Below are positions 26,523-33,418 of a DNA stretch of 62,020 nt, in pieces (within the stretch, counting starts at the first letter, position 1; each line of letters begins with the position of its first letter). The translations under genes and the position numbers were made by a program. Under the pieces are notes generated by a model, which saw only the letters and a program-made list of their open reading frames with translations, was not told where the DNA came from and searched no databases. Origin of the DNA: JAAZKO01 sp964432115 (GTDB lineage: Bacteria; Patescibacteriota; Microgenomatia; UBA1400; PJMF01); contig CAYSMC010000024.1 in the NCBI GenBank assembly GCA_964432115.1, positions 1 through 62,020 on the forward strand. The letters are read 5' to 3'.

Positions 26523-26935
26523 TATTCTTCGTTTCTAGTATCGTCGTTTGCTTGCGAGCGAATAATATAAGCCAAGATAGCATAGTCTTGAGTATCAACT
26601 CGGCTGTCTTGATTAAGATCAGCTACTAGACTTTTGCTATCGATATTTAAAAAAGCTGCTTGCATGACTTCAATGTCTAGTTGATCAATTTTTTCGTCTT
26701 GGTTAAGATCAGCTTGCTTTAACATGTCTGCGTTGATATCTAGTTGATTAATTTGGTTCATTTCAGCCGCTTGCAAGTCTTGGATTTGTTGCCAGCGGAG
26801 CTGCTGTTGTTGAGTAAAATAATGTCGGTAAGTTAAACACCCCAAAAAAGCTACTAAGAACAACAAAAAAATTATGCTTGGCCAATCTATTTGTTTAATG
26901 AATTTAGAACGAGACTGATTTTTTTTAGCCATCAA
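26522..26935 (-). CDS. Membrane-anchored dockerin-like (EF-hand pair) protein
   Basis: The 137-residue product has a basic N-terminus, a membrane helix (about residues 18-36) and a C-terminal duplicated calcium-loop module, 'ADLNQDEKIDQLDIEVMQAA' and 'ADLNQDSRVDTQDYAILAYI'. The D-x-N-x-D-x-x-x-D-x-x-D spacing is that of type I dockerin repeats, with a degenerate 'LDINADMLKQ' just before them. Dockerins bind cohesins in cellulosomes; no cohesin is evident nearby, so it may tether or sense at the cell surface. It is translationally coupled to the cysteine-rich protein. A second ATG three bases in (26932) is equally possible as start. Confidence 0.7.
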   Translation of the reverse strand: MMAKKNQSRSKFIKQIDWPSIIFLLFLVAFLGCLTYRHYFTQQQQLRWQQIQDLQAAEMNQINQLDINADMLKQADLNQDEKIDQLDIEVMQAAFLNIDSKSLVADLNQDSRVDTQDYAILAYIIRSQANDDTRNEE

Positions 26936-26996
26936 TCTAGCATACTAAACTTGAAGGGGGAAGGTCAAGCGCTAAGGGGATTTTTACTAGCAAATA

Positions 26997-27005
26997 TGTT
27001 ATACT
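26997..27005 (+). promoter_or_regulatory. Extended -10 promoter of galU
   Basis: TGT-TATACT is followed by 10 nt and the ATG at 27016, so the transcript has a leader of at most a few nucleotides. Confidence 0.6.
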
Positions 27006-27015
27006 CGTTGGCGTT

Positions 27016-27924
27016 ATGACCGAAAAAAAAGTTCGTAAAGCCATTATTGCTGACGCTGGTTTTGCCAGTCGTTATTTACCAATTACTAAGACTCTGCCGA
27101 AGGCAATGTTACCGTTAGGTAATCGACCCATTATGCAGTTTGTGATTGAGGAATGTATTGAGGCAGAAATTGAAGAAATTATTGTGGTGGCAACCCCAGA
27201 AGGTAAACCTATTTATGAAGATTATTTCAATAACAGTGTTAATCGCATTCGTAAACAATTAGCCGCTCAAGGCAAAGATGATCGTTATGTACCAGTTCAG
27301 GAGGTTTTAAATTTTCCCAAAATTATAGTTATTACTCAGGATTCAAGTTTGCCTTATGGGAATGGTTCGCCATTTGCTAGCGCCAAAAACTATGTGGAAA
27401 CAGAAGAAGCTTTTTTAGCTTTTTATAGTGATGACGTGGTGTTTGGCAAACCAGGGGATGCCAAAACTTTAATTAATGCTTATCATCGTTCACCAGATGC
27501 AGATGCAATCATTATGGTGAAGGAAACTCCAGGTGAAGAAATTGCTAAATATGCTGCTGTTTCTCTAAAAGACGGTCAATATCGCGATGAGCAAGAAAAT
27601 GTTTTAGCAGATATCGTTGAAAAGCCAGATCCAGCCAAAGCGCCCACTCATTTAGCCTCTTATGGTCGTTACTTATTAACTCCCAAAATTTTTGAATTTT
27701 TATCACCGCAAAATGTCGGTAAAGATGGAGAATTATGGACAGCTGATGCCATTGGTCAACTCAATCAAAGCGGTGGTAAAGTGTTAGTGCAAAAATCTGC
27801 GGGAGAATGGATGACTACTGGCGATCCAGAAAACTATTTCAAAGCCCATTTAAAATTTGTGATTAATCGCGAGAAATATGGTCCAAAGATAGCTGATTGG
27901 TTAGAAGAATTTCTAAAAGACTAA
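27016..27924 (+). CDS. galU: UTP--glucose-1-phosphate uridylyltransferase-like nucleotidyltransferase
   Basis: The fold and motifs are those of GalU, which makes UDP-glucose for glycans: 'SRYLPITKTLPKAMLPLGNRPIMQFVIEECIEAEIEEIIVV', 'FYSDDVVF' (the metal-binding Asp pair region), 'VEKPDPAKAPTHLASYGRYLL' and 'ELWTADAIGQL'. The N-terminal nucleotide loop is unusual: the family's 'AG.GTR.LP' reads 'AGFASRYLP', losing the second Gly and the Thr. The catalytic Arg and Lys (K in 'LPKAMLP') are kept, so activity is likely but not certain. It stands alone with its own near-leaderless promoter. Confidence 0.85.
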   Translation: MTEKKVRKAIIADAGFASRYLPITKTLPKAMLPLGNRPIMQFVIEECIEAEIEEIIVVATPEGKPIYEDYFNNSVNRIRKQLAAQGKDDRYVPVQEVLNFPKIIVITQDSSLPYGNGSPFASAKNYVETEEAFLAFYSDDVVFGKPGDAKTLINAYHRSPDADAIIMVKETPGEEIAKYAAVSLKDGQYRDEQENVLADIVEKPDPAKAPTHLASYGRYLLTPKIFEFLSPQNVGKDGELWTADAIGQLNQSGGKVLVQKSAGEWMTTGDPENYFKAHLKFVINREKYGPKIADWLEEFLKD

Positions 27925-28008
27925 ATAAAAAAAGCTTTCACAAGCTAATACTCCATTTTAGCAAATTTTTGCTATTTGTAACAGCTGTTTTTTTATTGAC
28001 AAACTTTT

Positions 28009-28014
28009 TAGAAT
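28009..28014 (+). promoter_or_regulatory. Possible -10 box of the structured RNA
   Basis: TAGAAT ends 6 nt before 28021, which is the first base of the closing stem of the RNA. A TTGACA at 27996-28001 is too close to serve as its -35. Confidence 0.35.
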
Positions 28015-28020
28015 GAACTT

Positions 28021-28205
28021 GTACCTTAAAACTCCACCTTCTTTTGCAGGGAGCTATAGCATTTTTTCCTCAACAGCTTTTGTCAGGGCTAATGGGTTGT
28101 AAAGTTTTTCCGTGGAAAAATTTTCGCCTTGCCCACCTGGTTTACCAGGGGAAAGACGCTGGTTTCCTGCAAAGGAGGGTGGATTTAGCTTTCCATTAAG
28201 GTGAC
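28021..28205 (+). ncRNA. Unassigned rod-shaped structured RNA (possibly 6S-like)
   Basis: No frame is open here, but a long stem pairs 28028-28051 with 28163-28186 (TCCACC...TTGCAGG against CCTGCAA...GGTGGA, about 23 pairs with G-U wobbles and one bulge). A further closing stem GTACCTT (28021-28027) pairs with AAGGTGAC (28198-28205) across a one-sided bulge. Inside lie small hairpins TTTTTCC/GGAAAAA (28105-28120) and CCTGGT/ACCAGG (28136-28149). The rod shape and length of about 185 nt recall 6S RNA. The RNase P, tmRNA and SRP signatures are absent. Three tRNA genes follow. The family is not proven. Confidence 0.45.
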
Positions 28206-28286
28206 TTTATTTTCTTTAATAAGAGCTGGGCTGTTTTTTTTGAGTTTTTTCAATATAATAATGAGGCATTGTGAGGCTAGGTATTA

Positions 28287-28362
28287 GCCTTTGTAGCTCA
28301 GTTGGTAGAGCGCAGTCTTGGTAAGACTGAGGTCTCGGGTTCGATCCCCGACAAAGGCTCCA
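28287..28362 (+). tRNA. tRNA-Thr (anticodon GGU), CCA encoded
   Basis: Acceptor GCCTTTG/CAAAGGC, D arm GCTCAGTTGGTAGAGC, anticodon stem CAGTC/GACTG around loop TTGGTAA (anticodon GGT), T arm TCGGGTTCGATCCCCGA. The discriminator is U, followed by genomic CCA at 28360-28362. Confidence 0.95.
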
Positions 28363-28423
28363 GGTTTATGCTTAGCCAAACCAAGCAACAGCATAGTAAA
28401 CTTGTAATTTAACATTGGTGTGC

Positions 28424-28505
28424 GCCAGGATACTCAAGCGGTCAACGAGGGCAGTCTGTAAAACTGCTGGCTTAGCCTACGTAGGTTCGAATCCTACTCC
28501 TGGCA
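28424..28505 (+). tRNA. tRNA-Tyr (anticodon GUA)
   Basis: Acceptor GCCAGGA/TCCTGGC, anticodon stem GCAGT/ACTGC around loop CTGTAAA (anticodon GTA), a long class II variable arm as expected for bacterial tRNA-Tyr, and T arm GTAGGTTCGAATCCTAC. The discriminator is A. Confidence 0.95.
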
Positions 28506-28510
28506 CCGAC

Positions 28511-28584
28511 GCCCCCCTAGCTCAACTGGTTAGAGCACCTGTTTTGTAAACAGGAGGTTCAGGGTTCGAGTCCCTGGGGTGGCT
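28511..28584 (+). tRNA. tRNA-Thr (anticodon UGU)
   Basis: The anticodon stem CCTGT/ACAGG encloses loop TTTGTAA (anticodon TGT), and the T arm is CAGGGTTCGAGTCCCTG. The acceptor GCCCCCC pairs with GGGTGGC except for a C-U mismatch at the fourth pair. The discriminator is U, as in the other tRNA-Thr. Confidence 0.92.
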
Positions 28585-28627
28585 CAATTTAATCTTGAGA
28601 GTTTAATTTTCACTTATCAATCTTTTA

Positions 28628-28636
28628 TGTTAGAAT
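28628..28636 (+). promoter_or_regulatory. Extended -10 promoter of rpmG
   Basis: TGT-TAGAAT lies about 37 nt before the rpmG ATG. The leader carries an AAGGAAA Shine-Dalgarno, so this gene, unlike many here, has a normal 5' UTR. Confidence 0.55.
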
Positions 28637-28673
28637 ACTGGCTTGTTATCGCAAAGTGACTTAAAAGGAAAAT

Positions 28674-28877
28674 ATGGCAAAATCAAAAAAGGGTCCTCGA
28701 CAAGCTATCGGTCTACAATGCACTGTGTGTAAAGCCTTTGGTTATGTAAGTACCTATAATAAAAACAATGAATTATTAAAAAAGCAAACTGTTGGGACAA
28801 GTGCTTTTCCAATTAATAAATATTGCAAAGTTTGTCGTAAGACTACCCCTCATCGTTTGATGAAAAAATTGAAATAA
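28674..28877 (+). CDS. rpmG: 50S ribosomal protein L33 (zinc-binding form)
   Basis: The 67-residue protein has the L33 core 'GYVSTYNKNNE' and 'INKYCKVCRKTTPHRLMKKLK'. Two CxxC pairs (CTVC near residue 16 and CKVC near 51) show it is the C+ zinc-ribbon form rather than the zinc-free paralog used in zinc starvation. It is slightly longer than the usual 50-55 residues at the N-terminus. A Shine-Dalgarno AAGGAAA precedes the ATG. It follows the Thr/Tyr/Thr tRNA cluster, an arrangement related to the tRNA-tuf-rpmG-secE clusters of other bacteria. Confidence 0.96.
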   Translation: MAKSKKGPRQAIGLQCTVCKAFGYVSTYNKNNELLKKQTVGTSAFPINKYCKVCRKTTPHRLMKKLK

Positions 28878-28881
28878 AAGC

Positions 28882-29478
28882 TTAGTCGTTAAAAATTTTC
28901 ACTAGATTTTTGTTTTTTCCATCTTCAAACAAGAAATGTTTGATCAAGCCCAAACCCTTTAGGTGGTTAGGATTGTGTTTATCAAAGTGAATGGAGAAGA
29001 TATCCTGGCCCTTAATCCGATCATAAGCCAAGTGAATGTGGCCGATGCGCAATGATTTTTTATGATTACCGCTCGTAGAAATAAATCTAGCCAGAATTTG
29101 TCGTGGTTTGAAATTTTGTAATAGTTTTTTATTATCTTGATGAATTTGCGCAAAAGGACCAGTGTTGAGCCAGTTATCTATTTCCACATTAAATACCCCC
29201 CTAGGGTATTTTTGGCGCAGATAAATCGAAAGTAGTAAAGATCTTTGGGTTTTATGATCGGCTAGCTGCCAAAACTTCTGAAAAAACACTTCTTTTCTCA
29301 GTTTCGCTAATTCTTTTTTAAGAGCTTCCTTGAGGAAATGATTTTTATCATCAGTGTAATCTAAAGATAGATCGAGAGGAATAATTTTTTTCCATTTTTT
29401 TTTGGGAAATTGGCGACAAGTGATTAATTGGTAGTGTTGTTGTTCGTCAAAACAACAGTAATAGCGAGTGAGAGTCAT
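28882..29478 (-). CDS. Hypothetical basic cytoplasmic protein
   Basis: I do not recognise this 198-residue protein. It is Lys-rich, has no signal peptide or membrane segment, and mixes an N-terminal beta region with a helical middle ('ALKKELAKLRKEVFFQKFWQL'). The C-terminus contains several His ('RIGHIHLAYDR', 'FSIHFDKHNPNHLKG'). It overlaps the start of the upstream glycosyltransferase gene by 4 nt (ATGA), so the two are translationally coupled and probably work in the same pathway. It could be an accessory factor or substrate-processing partner of that glycosyltransferase. Confidence 0.6.
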   Translation of the reverse strand: MTLTRYYCCFDEQQHYQLITCRQFPKKKWKKIIPLDLSLDYTDDKNHFLKEALKKELAKLRKEVFFQKFWQLADHKTQRSLLLSIYLRQKYPRGVFNVEIDNWLNTGPFAQIHQDNKKLLQNFKPRQILARFISTSGNHKKSLRIGHIHLAYDRIKGQDIFSIHFDKHNPNHLKGLGLIKHFLFEDGKNKNLVKIFND

Positions 29479-30929
29479 GATTGTTGTTGAACTTTGAGAA
29501 TATTGTGAGCGCCTTGATAGAAAATTTTAGGTAAGTGTTGGGTGTTGATCATGGCCTGAGTAATCCAGCTAGATTGATTGCTAATCTGACTGTCTGGTTT
29601 GGGTATTGGACGAGCACTACTGCTAATTAACTGACTTTGTTGGGTGTGAACTGGTTGTTTTTGGCTAAGGTGAATAAGCTGTTTAATAATATGATCAACC
29701 TCAACTTTTTGGCTGATGCCATATTTTTCAAAAACCGCTCGTACATTATGTTCCCATTCACCCCATTCTTTCATAGTCAGCAAAGCTGCTCTAGACAAAG
29801 CAGCATCATAAGCCATGTCTCCTGAAGGTTTGCTAATAATTACATCAGCCCAAGGAAACCCGTAGCGAATTAAAAGTTCATTGGCATCGATAATTTGAGG
29901 ATGATAAATAATATGAAATTTAATATTACTTTTTTGATGATGACGGACCTTATTGAGCCAACCGGCTTGGATAAAAGCAGCTGGGTCATGGGGACTAATT
30001 AAATTGAATTGCACTTGATATTTTTTGGCTAAGTTGCTGGCCATTTTTTGGTGATCAGCGTGGGTTCCGGTGTAATACATGAGTTCAAATTTAGGTAAAC
30101 CTACTTGGGTTTTTTTGAGAGTTGGCAACAATTGATCAAGAATTTTTTTAATTTCTTGTTTATTAGTGCCTAAGCCACCTGTGCTAATTAAAATTTTTAG
30201 AGGTTTATCACCAGTCCAAGCCTTTTTCTTTGTGGCGGTAGCCAGAATACGGGGGTCAACCGGAGGGCCGGTCACAATTACTTTATCTTGGATTTGTTGT
30301 GCAGGAATCTTAATATTTTCTGCCGCCGCCACTTTAAAAAATTCTTCTTTGGTCTGTTCATCAAAAACCATAAAGCGGATATTTGCTTTATTAGCGTTTT
30401 TGACATAATCGCTTCGTACATGAGGGTCAGTAATCATTTGCAAGACTTGTTTGCCATTTTCAGCTAAGATATTACCAGCAGCAATGTGAAAAGATAAAAT
30501 ACTTTGATCGAGATTTTGCGTTAAAAATTTAGTAGCTGGTTCAATGTTGCTCAGAATTGGCAGTTTGGAACGGCCAAATCGATCTACTAAATCTTTAAGT
30601 CCCTTGAGTATTGGTCGACGAGCAATAGTTTTACCAATTTCATCTGTTAGTCTGATTTGTTTCCAGTCTTCTTGTTTAATGTGATTGGTGGGATCTACTA
30701 ACCACGCTTTTTGGGGATCAATTTGTTTATCCCAGGCGGCGACTGCAATAGCCAGAGCCATAGAATAGTGAGCTCGGGAAAAGACTATATCTTGAATTTG
30801 ATCATTTTCCACTTCGCCATGAAAACCTTTAAGATCTTCTTTAAACGAAGCAGAAACGGTGATAATTGCTACTTTGGTATTTTCCAATAATTTTTTATCT
30901 CGATAGAGAAGGGCAAAGTCTTGTTGCAT
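29475..30929 (-). CDS. MurG/MGDG-synthase-like glycosyltransferase (GT28, GT-B fold)
   Basis: The C-terminal half has the GT-B donor domain: 'ILISTGGLGTNKQEIKKILDQLL', 'LMYYTGTHADHQKMASNLAKKY', and 'YGFPWADVIISKPSGDMAYDAALSRAALLTM', the last matching the 'ADvvIskPGg.t..EAla' segment of MurG and diacylglycerol glucosyltransferases. The N-terminal half includes 'FSRAHYSMALAIAVAAWDKQID' and 'FHIAAGNILAENGKQVLQMITDPHV', like the acceptor domain of MGD synthase. It could glycosylate a membrane lipid. It is coupled to the hypothetical gene at 28882. It is not MurG itself, judging by length (484) and the altered Gly-rich loop. Confidence 0.7.
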   Translation of the reverse strand: MQQDFALLYRDKKLLENTKVAIITVSASFKEDLKGFHGEVENDQIQDIVFSRAHYSMALAIAVAAWDKQIDPQKAWLVDPTNHIKQEDWKQIRLTDEIGKTIARRPILKGLKDLVDRFGRSKLPILSNIEPATKFLTQNLDQSILSFHIAAGNILAENGKQVLQMITDPHVRSDYVKNANKANIRFMVFDEQTKEEFFKVAAAENIKIPAQQIQDKVIVTGPPVDPRILATATKKKAWTGDKPLKILISTGGLGTNKQEIKKILDQLLPTLKKTQVGLPKFELMYYTGTHADHQKMASNLAKKYQVQFNLISPHDPAAFIQAGWLNKVRHHQKSNIKFHIIYHPQIIDANELLIRYGFPWADVIISKPSGDMAYDAALSRAALLTMKEWGEWEHNVRAVFEKYGISQKVEVDHIIKQLIHLSQKQPVHTQQSQLISSSARPIPKPDSQISNQSSWITQAMINTQHLPKIFYQGAHNILKVQQQS

Positions 30930-31086
30930 GTTCTTAGCCTAGCAGTTTTTTGCAAACTGCGCTAGCTTTGTTTTGAGAGTATTTATTAGAGATTTTGATA
31001 TAAAACTTTTGGGTTTTTTATTGACTTTTATGCTAAAATAGCACGACGTTAGAGTATTCTTTTGAAGATGAAAGTATCTTTTAGAT

Positions 31087-32064
31087 ATGAATAATGCCGA
31101 AAAAAGCAGAGCCAACATTAATAATGGTCACTCTATCCCTTATTGGTCGGCTACTTTGATAGAACGGTTTGCTGGTAAAATCTTATCATTCGCTGATAGA
31201 TTCTTATTAAAAGATGATGAGGAAGTAGATAAAACCCAGCAATTAGTTAATCAGTCCAGGTATAGATTGATTAAAGAAAGAGCTTTGGGTTTAGCAGAAG
31301 ATGCAACAATTAAAGTTGCTGGAGAGCGATTTCTAAAACAGCATAATTTACCCAGATATAATAAAGTTAAATGGCCCTTAATAGAATTTTTAGAAAATTC
31401 TCAAGAACGTCTGGATAATTTTGTGAGTCCAACTGGTTTGTATTTTCCCGAGTTTATTAACCTAAAAACTGAACATAGAATTTATGCGTTGAGCCAAACT
31501 AGAGATGAAGTTGAAAAGTTTATTTTACAAATGTTGGAAGACGAGCAATGCACACCTGAAGATTATTTATTTGTGTTATCAGAATTTTGGCCCAACGATT
31601 ATGGGGGCAGTGTCATAATTAATAAAGCAGGTGATGTGTCGATAGAATTGATGAAAGGATCACACACGCCACTAACTACAGGTAGGGGTAAAATTTTGCT
31701 AACTGCTAAGAGTGATTGTTATACTAAATTATTAAAATTTATAGAATATCAAGAGATCGACCCAGACTTACAAACAGAGCTTCGTCAGACCATTAATAAG
31801 ATTCTGGCCTTAATCCCCAAAAAATCAGTGCTGGTTAGTAAACAAGTAACGGGCAGGTTTCAAGAGGTAATAGACAATGGTGATGGGCCATCTGTAAAAC
31901 TTCCTTATGCTGGTTATTTTGAATTTATTTTATCCAGGTTAAAAACCGATTCAACATTAAGACCATTTTTTATTGATGCGCGAGTTGGCAAAGCAGGAGA
32001 TAAATATTATTCTGTGAACAAAAATTTGTCAGAGGAAAATAATCTATCTCAGATGGCCCGTTAA
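31087..32064 (+). CDS. Hypothetical protein upstream of tRNA-Trp
   Basis: I do not recognise this 325-residue soluble protein. It has a helical N-terminus with a basic/acidic stretch ('LLKDDEEVDKTQQLVNQSRYR'), a central segment 'LFVLSEFWPNDYGGSVIINKAGDVSIELMKGSHTPLTTGRGKILL' that looks like a beta-rich enzyme core, and a C-terminal 'YFEFILSRLKTDSTLRPFFIDARVGKAGDKYYSV'. A promoter-like TGC-TAAAAT at 31031-31039 gives a leader of about 40 nt. Its stop codon lies 25 nt before the tRNA-Trp gene, so it is the chromosomal neighbour on the fixed side of the cassette array. Confidence 0.6.
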   Translation: MNNAEKSRANINNGHSIPYWSATLIERFAGKILSFADRFLLKDDEEVDKTQQLVNQSRYRLIKERALGLAEDATIKVAGERFLKQHNLPRYNKVKWPLIEFLENSQERLDNFVSPTGLYFPEFINLKTEHRIYALSQTRDEVEKFILQMLEDEQCTPEDYLFVLSEFWPNDYGGSVIINKAGDVSIELMKGSHTPLTTGRGKILLTAKSDCYTKLLKFIEYQEIDPDLQTELRQTINKILALIPKKSVLVSKQVTGRFQEVIDNGDGPSVKLPYAGYFEFILSRLKTDSTLRPFFIDARVGKAGDKYYSVNKNLSEENNLSQMAR

Positions 32065-32065
32065 C

Positions 32066-32074
32066 TGCTATAAT
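32066..32074 (+). promoter_or_regulatory. Extended -10 promoter of tRNA-Trp
   Basis: TGC-TATAAT is a perfect extended -10 and lies 15 nt before the first base of tRNA-Trp. Confidence 0.65.
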
Positions 32075-32089
32075 AATGCCTATTAACAA

Positions 32090-32160
32090 GGGGCGGTAGT
32101 TCAACGGTAGAATCAAGGTCTCCAAAACCTTTGATGAGGGTTCGATTCCTTCCCGCCCTG
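32090..32160 (+). tRNA. tRNA-Trp (anticodon CCA), anchor of the repeat array
   Basis: Acceptor GGGGCGG pairs with CCGCCCT (first pair G-U). The anticodon stem AAGGT/ACCTT encloses loop CTCCAAA (anticodon CCA), and the T arm is GAGGG-TTCGATT-CCTTC. The discriminator is G. Its last 18 bases plus CA reappear exactly at 32346-32365 and, in diverged form, at eight further sites downstream. Confidence 0.95.
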
Positions 32161-32162
32161 CA
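32143..32162 (+). repeat. Array repeat copy 1: tRNA-Trp 3' end (attachment site)
   Basis: The sequence CGATTCC-TTCCCGCCCTGCA spans the T loop, T stem and acceptor of tRNA-Trp. It is identical over 20 bp to copy 2. Confidence 0.85.
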
Positions 32163-32200
32163 TTATAAAAATAGAGCTAAATTTAGCTCTATTTTTATAA
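32163..32200. terminator. Perfect 38-bp palindrome after tRNA-Trp, bidirectional terminator
   Basis: TTATAAAAATAGAGCTAAA (32163-32181) is followed at once by its exact reverse complement (32182-32200). The A-tract/stem/T-tract layout fits a terminator for tRNA-Trp that works on both strands. The perfect symmetry is notable. Confidence 0.7.
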
Positions 32201-32212
32201 TTGATAAGTGAG

Positions 32213-32353
32213 AGGAATCGAATGCCGGAGCAATAGGGCAATCTAAAGCCCATATTGCGAGGCGGGGTCGACGGGCGCGACCGAGTGAGTAGAAGCTTCA
32301 CGAGAGTGTGAAGCTTCGTAACGAACGACCGAGCGAACCGGTGACCGATTCCT
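32213..32353. repeat. GC-rich imperfect palindromic element between two tRNA-Trp 3' ends
   Basis: Outer arms AGGAATCG-nnnn-CCGG (32213-32228) and CCGG-nnnn-CGATTCCT (32338-32353) are inverted. Inside are hairpins GCAATAGGGC/GCCCATATTGC, GGTCG/CGACC, and a 10-bp perfect stem GAAGCTTCAC/GTGAAGCTTC. It is far more GC-rich than its surroundings and has no coding frame of note. Its right arm runs into repeat copy 2. It may be a folded recombination substrate or a small non-coding insertion. Confidence 0.6.
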
Positions 32354-32365
32354 TCCCGCCCTGCA
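32346..32365 (+). repeat. Array repeat copy 2: exact duplicate of the tRNA-Trp 3' end
   Basis: CGATTCC-TTCCCGCCCTGCA is identical to 32143-32162, 203 bp downstream. This is the classic footprint of site-specific insertion at a tRNA 3' end. Confidence 0.88.
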
Positions 32366-32474
32366 AAACCATTTACTCAATAATTATTTCTCTATTTTTA
32401 TCTACTAAAATCCACTTCAAATTAGTTATTTATTTATTAGGTGGTTGATAATTATTAGATATTTATATATCAAA

Positions 32475-32562
32475 TGATATAATAAAGGTTATCAGGGCAG
32501 TAAAAAGACTTGATCTTCTTTTTAAAGCAAAAAGAAAGATGAGACTACTTTTTTCTACCTGA
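32475..32562 (+). promoter_or_regulatory. Promoter and structured 5' leader of the first cassette gene
   Basis: Extended -10 TGA-TATAAT at 32475-32483 precedes a leader of about 115 nt. The leader folds as an outer TCAGG (32492)/CCTGA (32558) stem enclosing a hairpin ATCTTCTTTTT/AAAAAGAAAGAT (32513-32540). It leads to a strong Shine-Dalgarno at 32597. Among the genes here it is the only protein-gene leader this long; a regulatory role is inferred. The remaining DNA between 32366 and 32474 is AT-rich with nothing recognisable. Confidence 0.45.
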
Positions 32563-32607
32563 GCACATTAACTTCTAAGCAAAAAAAATCAAACCTAGGA
32601 GGTTATG

Positions 32608-32820
32608 ATGGATGAATTTTTTCAAATAATGATTGTTTTTGTTGGCGTTGGTCTGATAATGACCATTCAAAGCTTTAGGTTTATGCTGGAACGGGCTGGT
32701 CTTTTAATAGCTCTTTTTAGCTTATTTGCATGGTGCGTCCCAATGGCTGGTTGGCTTTTTATGTTTTATGCGGCAATCATGCAAACTATGGAAGACTTGG
32801 GAATGGAACCTCCACTCTAA
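32608..32820 (+). CDS. Cassette gene: small two-helix membrane protein
   Basis: The 70-residue hydrophobic protein has two predicted membrane helices ('IMIVFVGVGLIMTIQSF' and 'AGLLIALFSLFAWCVPMAGWLFMFYAAI'), separated by a short charged turn. The function is unknown; it resembles the small membrane proteins common in mobile integron cassettes. The Shine-Dalgarno TAGGAGG (32596-32602) is best spaced for the ATG at 32608 rather than the one at 32605. The gene has a long structured leader with its own promoter and is followed after 82 nt by repeat copy 3. Confidence 0.6.
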   Translation: MDEFFQIMIVFVGVGLIMTIQSFRFMLERAGLLIALFSLFAWCVPMAGWLFMFYAAIMQTMEDLGMEPPL

Positions 32821-32902
32821 TCAGCTTAGATGAAAGAATGTGAATGAAGCGCCCTTTTAAAAGAAGGCGCTTTTGCTTTTGTTTTTATTAAATAACCAAA
32901 AT

Positions 32903-32931
32903 AAGTTCCAACATCCTTCACCAATCCCTCT
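32903..32931 (+). repeat. Array repeat copy 3
   Basis: AAGTTCCAACATCCTTCACC then AATCCCTCT, preceded by AAAAT. It closes the first cassette. Confidence 0.85.
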
Positions 32932-32990
32932 AGCATATAAAAAGAACTAAAGGTTATTCTTTTTTGATACATGTTAGAATTAATTAACTT

Positions 32991-33401
32991 ATGAATGAGG
33001 TAGATAATGATAGGGAGAGTCCCAAACATCCTAATAATTTATCAATTATTGATCTTTGTAACATATATTTAGAGATTATTGGTCAAAGTAAGAAACATAG
33101 TGAAGATAATTGGAATACTGCTATCGATCAGCTACTGCAGATTTATGAAGACCAGCCCGATTTATTGAAAAGAGACACCATTCGTTTGTGGAATGAAAAA
33201 CCAGATATTATTATTTCTTTCTTGGCAAGAATAAATTCAACTAAAAAAACTATTGGTATGGAATCAGGATTAGATATTAAAACTGGAGATGAAGAAGCTT
33301 CAATTATGAACGAAATCGATGCTAAATTAAATGAAGAAAAAGAAAATGCTTTTCTCAAAGGTATTCTAAGTGGAAGAATCAAAGGCTCCACATCTTATTA
33401 G
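32991..33401 (+). CDS. Cassette gene: hypothetical acidic helical protein
   Basis: The 136-residue soluble protein has no recognisable domain. It is helical and acidic, with 'NLSIIDLCNIYLEIIGQSKKHSEDNWNTAIDQLLQIYEDQPDLL' and a C-terminal 'NEIDAKLNEEKENAFLKGILSGRIKG'. An extended -10 box TGT-TAGAAT (32972-32980) ends 10 nt before the ATG, so it is near-leaderless. It is followed after 17 nt by a GNAT gene without an intervening repeat, making this the one interval with two genes, perhaps a functional pair such as a toxin/antidote or enzyme/partner. That pairing is speculation. Confidence 0.6.
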   Translation: MNEVDNDRESPKHPNNLSIIDLCNIYLEIIGQSKKHSEDNWNTAIDQLLQIYEDQPDLLKRDTIRLWNEKPDIIISFLARINSTKKTIGMESGLDIKTGDEEASIMNEIDAKLNEEKENAFLKGILSGRIKGSTSY

Positions 33402-33418
33402 TCTGCAAGAATTAATTT

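Noticed and set aside
27996..28001. TTGACA as the -35 of the structured RNA
   Set aside because: The spacing to TAGAAT (28009) is only 7 bp, and no acceptable -10 lies 16-18 bp downstream.
28021..28205. RNase P RNA, tmRNA or SRP RNA
   Set aside because: None of the conserved cores (GAGGAAAGTCC, the tmRNA tag frame with GGGGCT ends, or the SRP GGAAGGAAGCAG loop) is present, and the length is wrong for RNase P and tmRNA.
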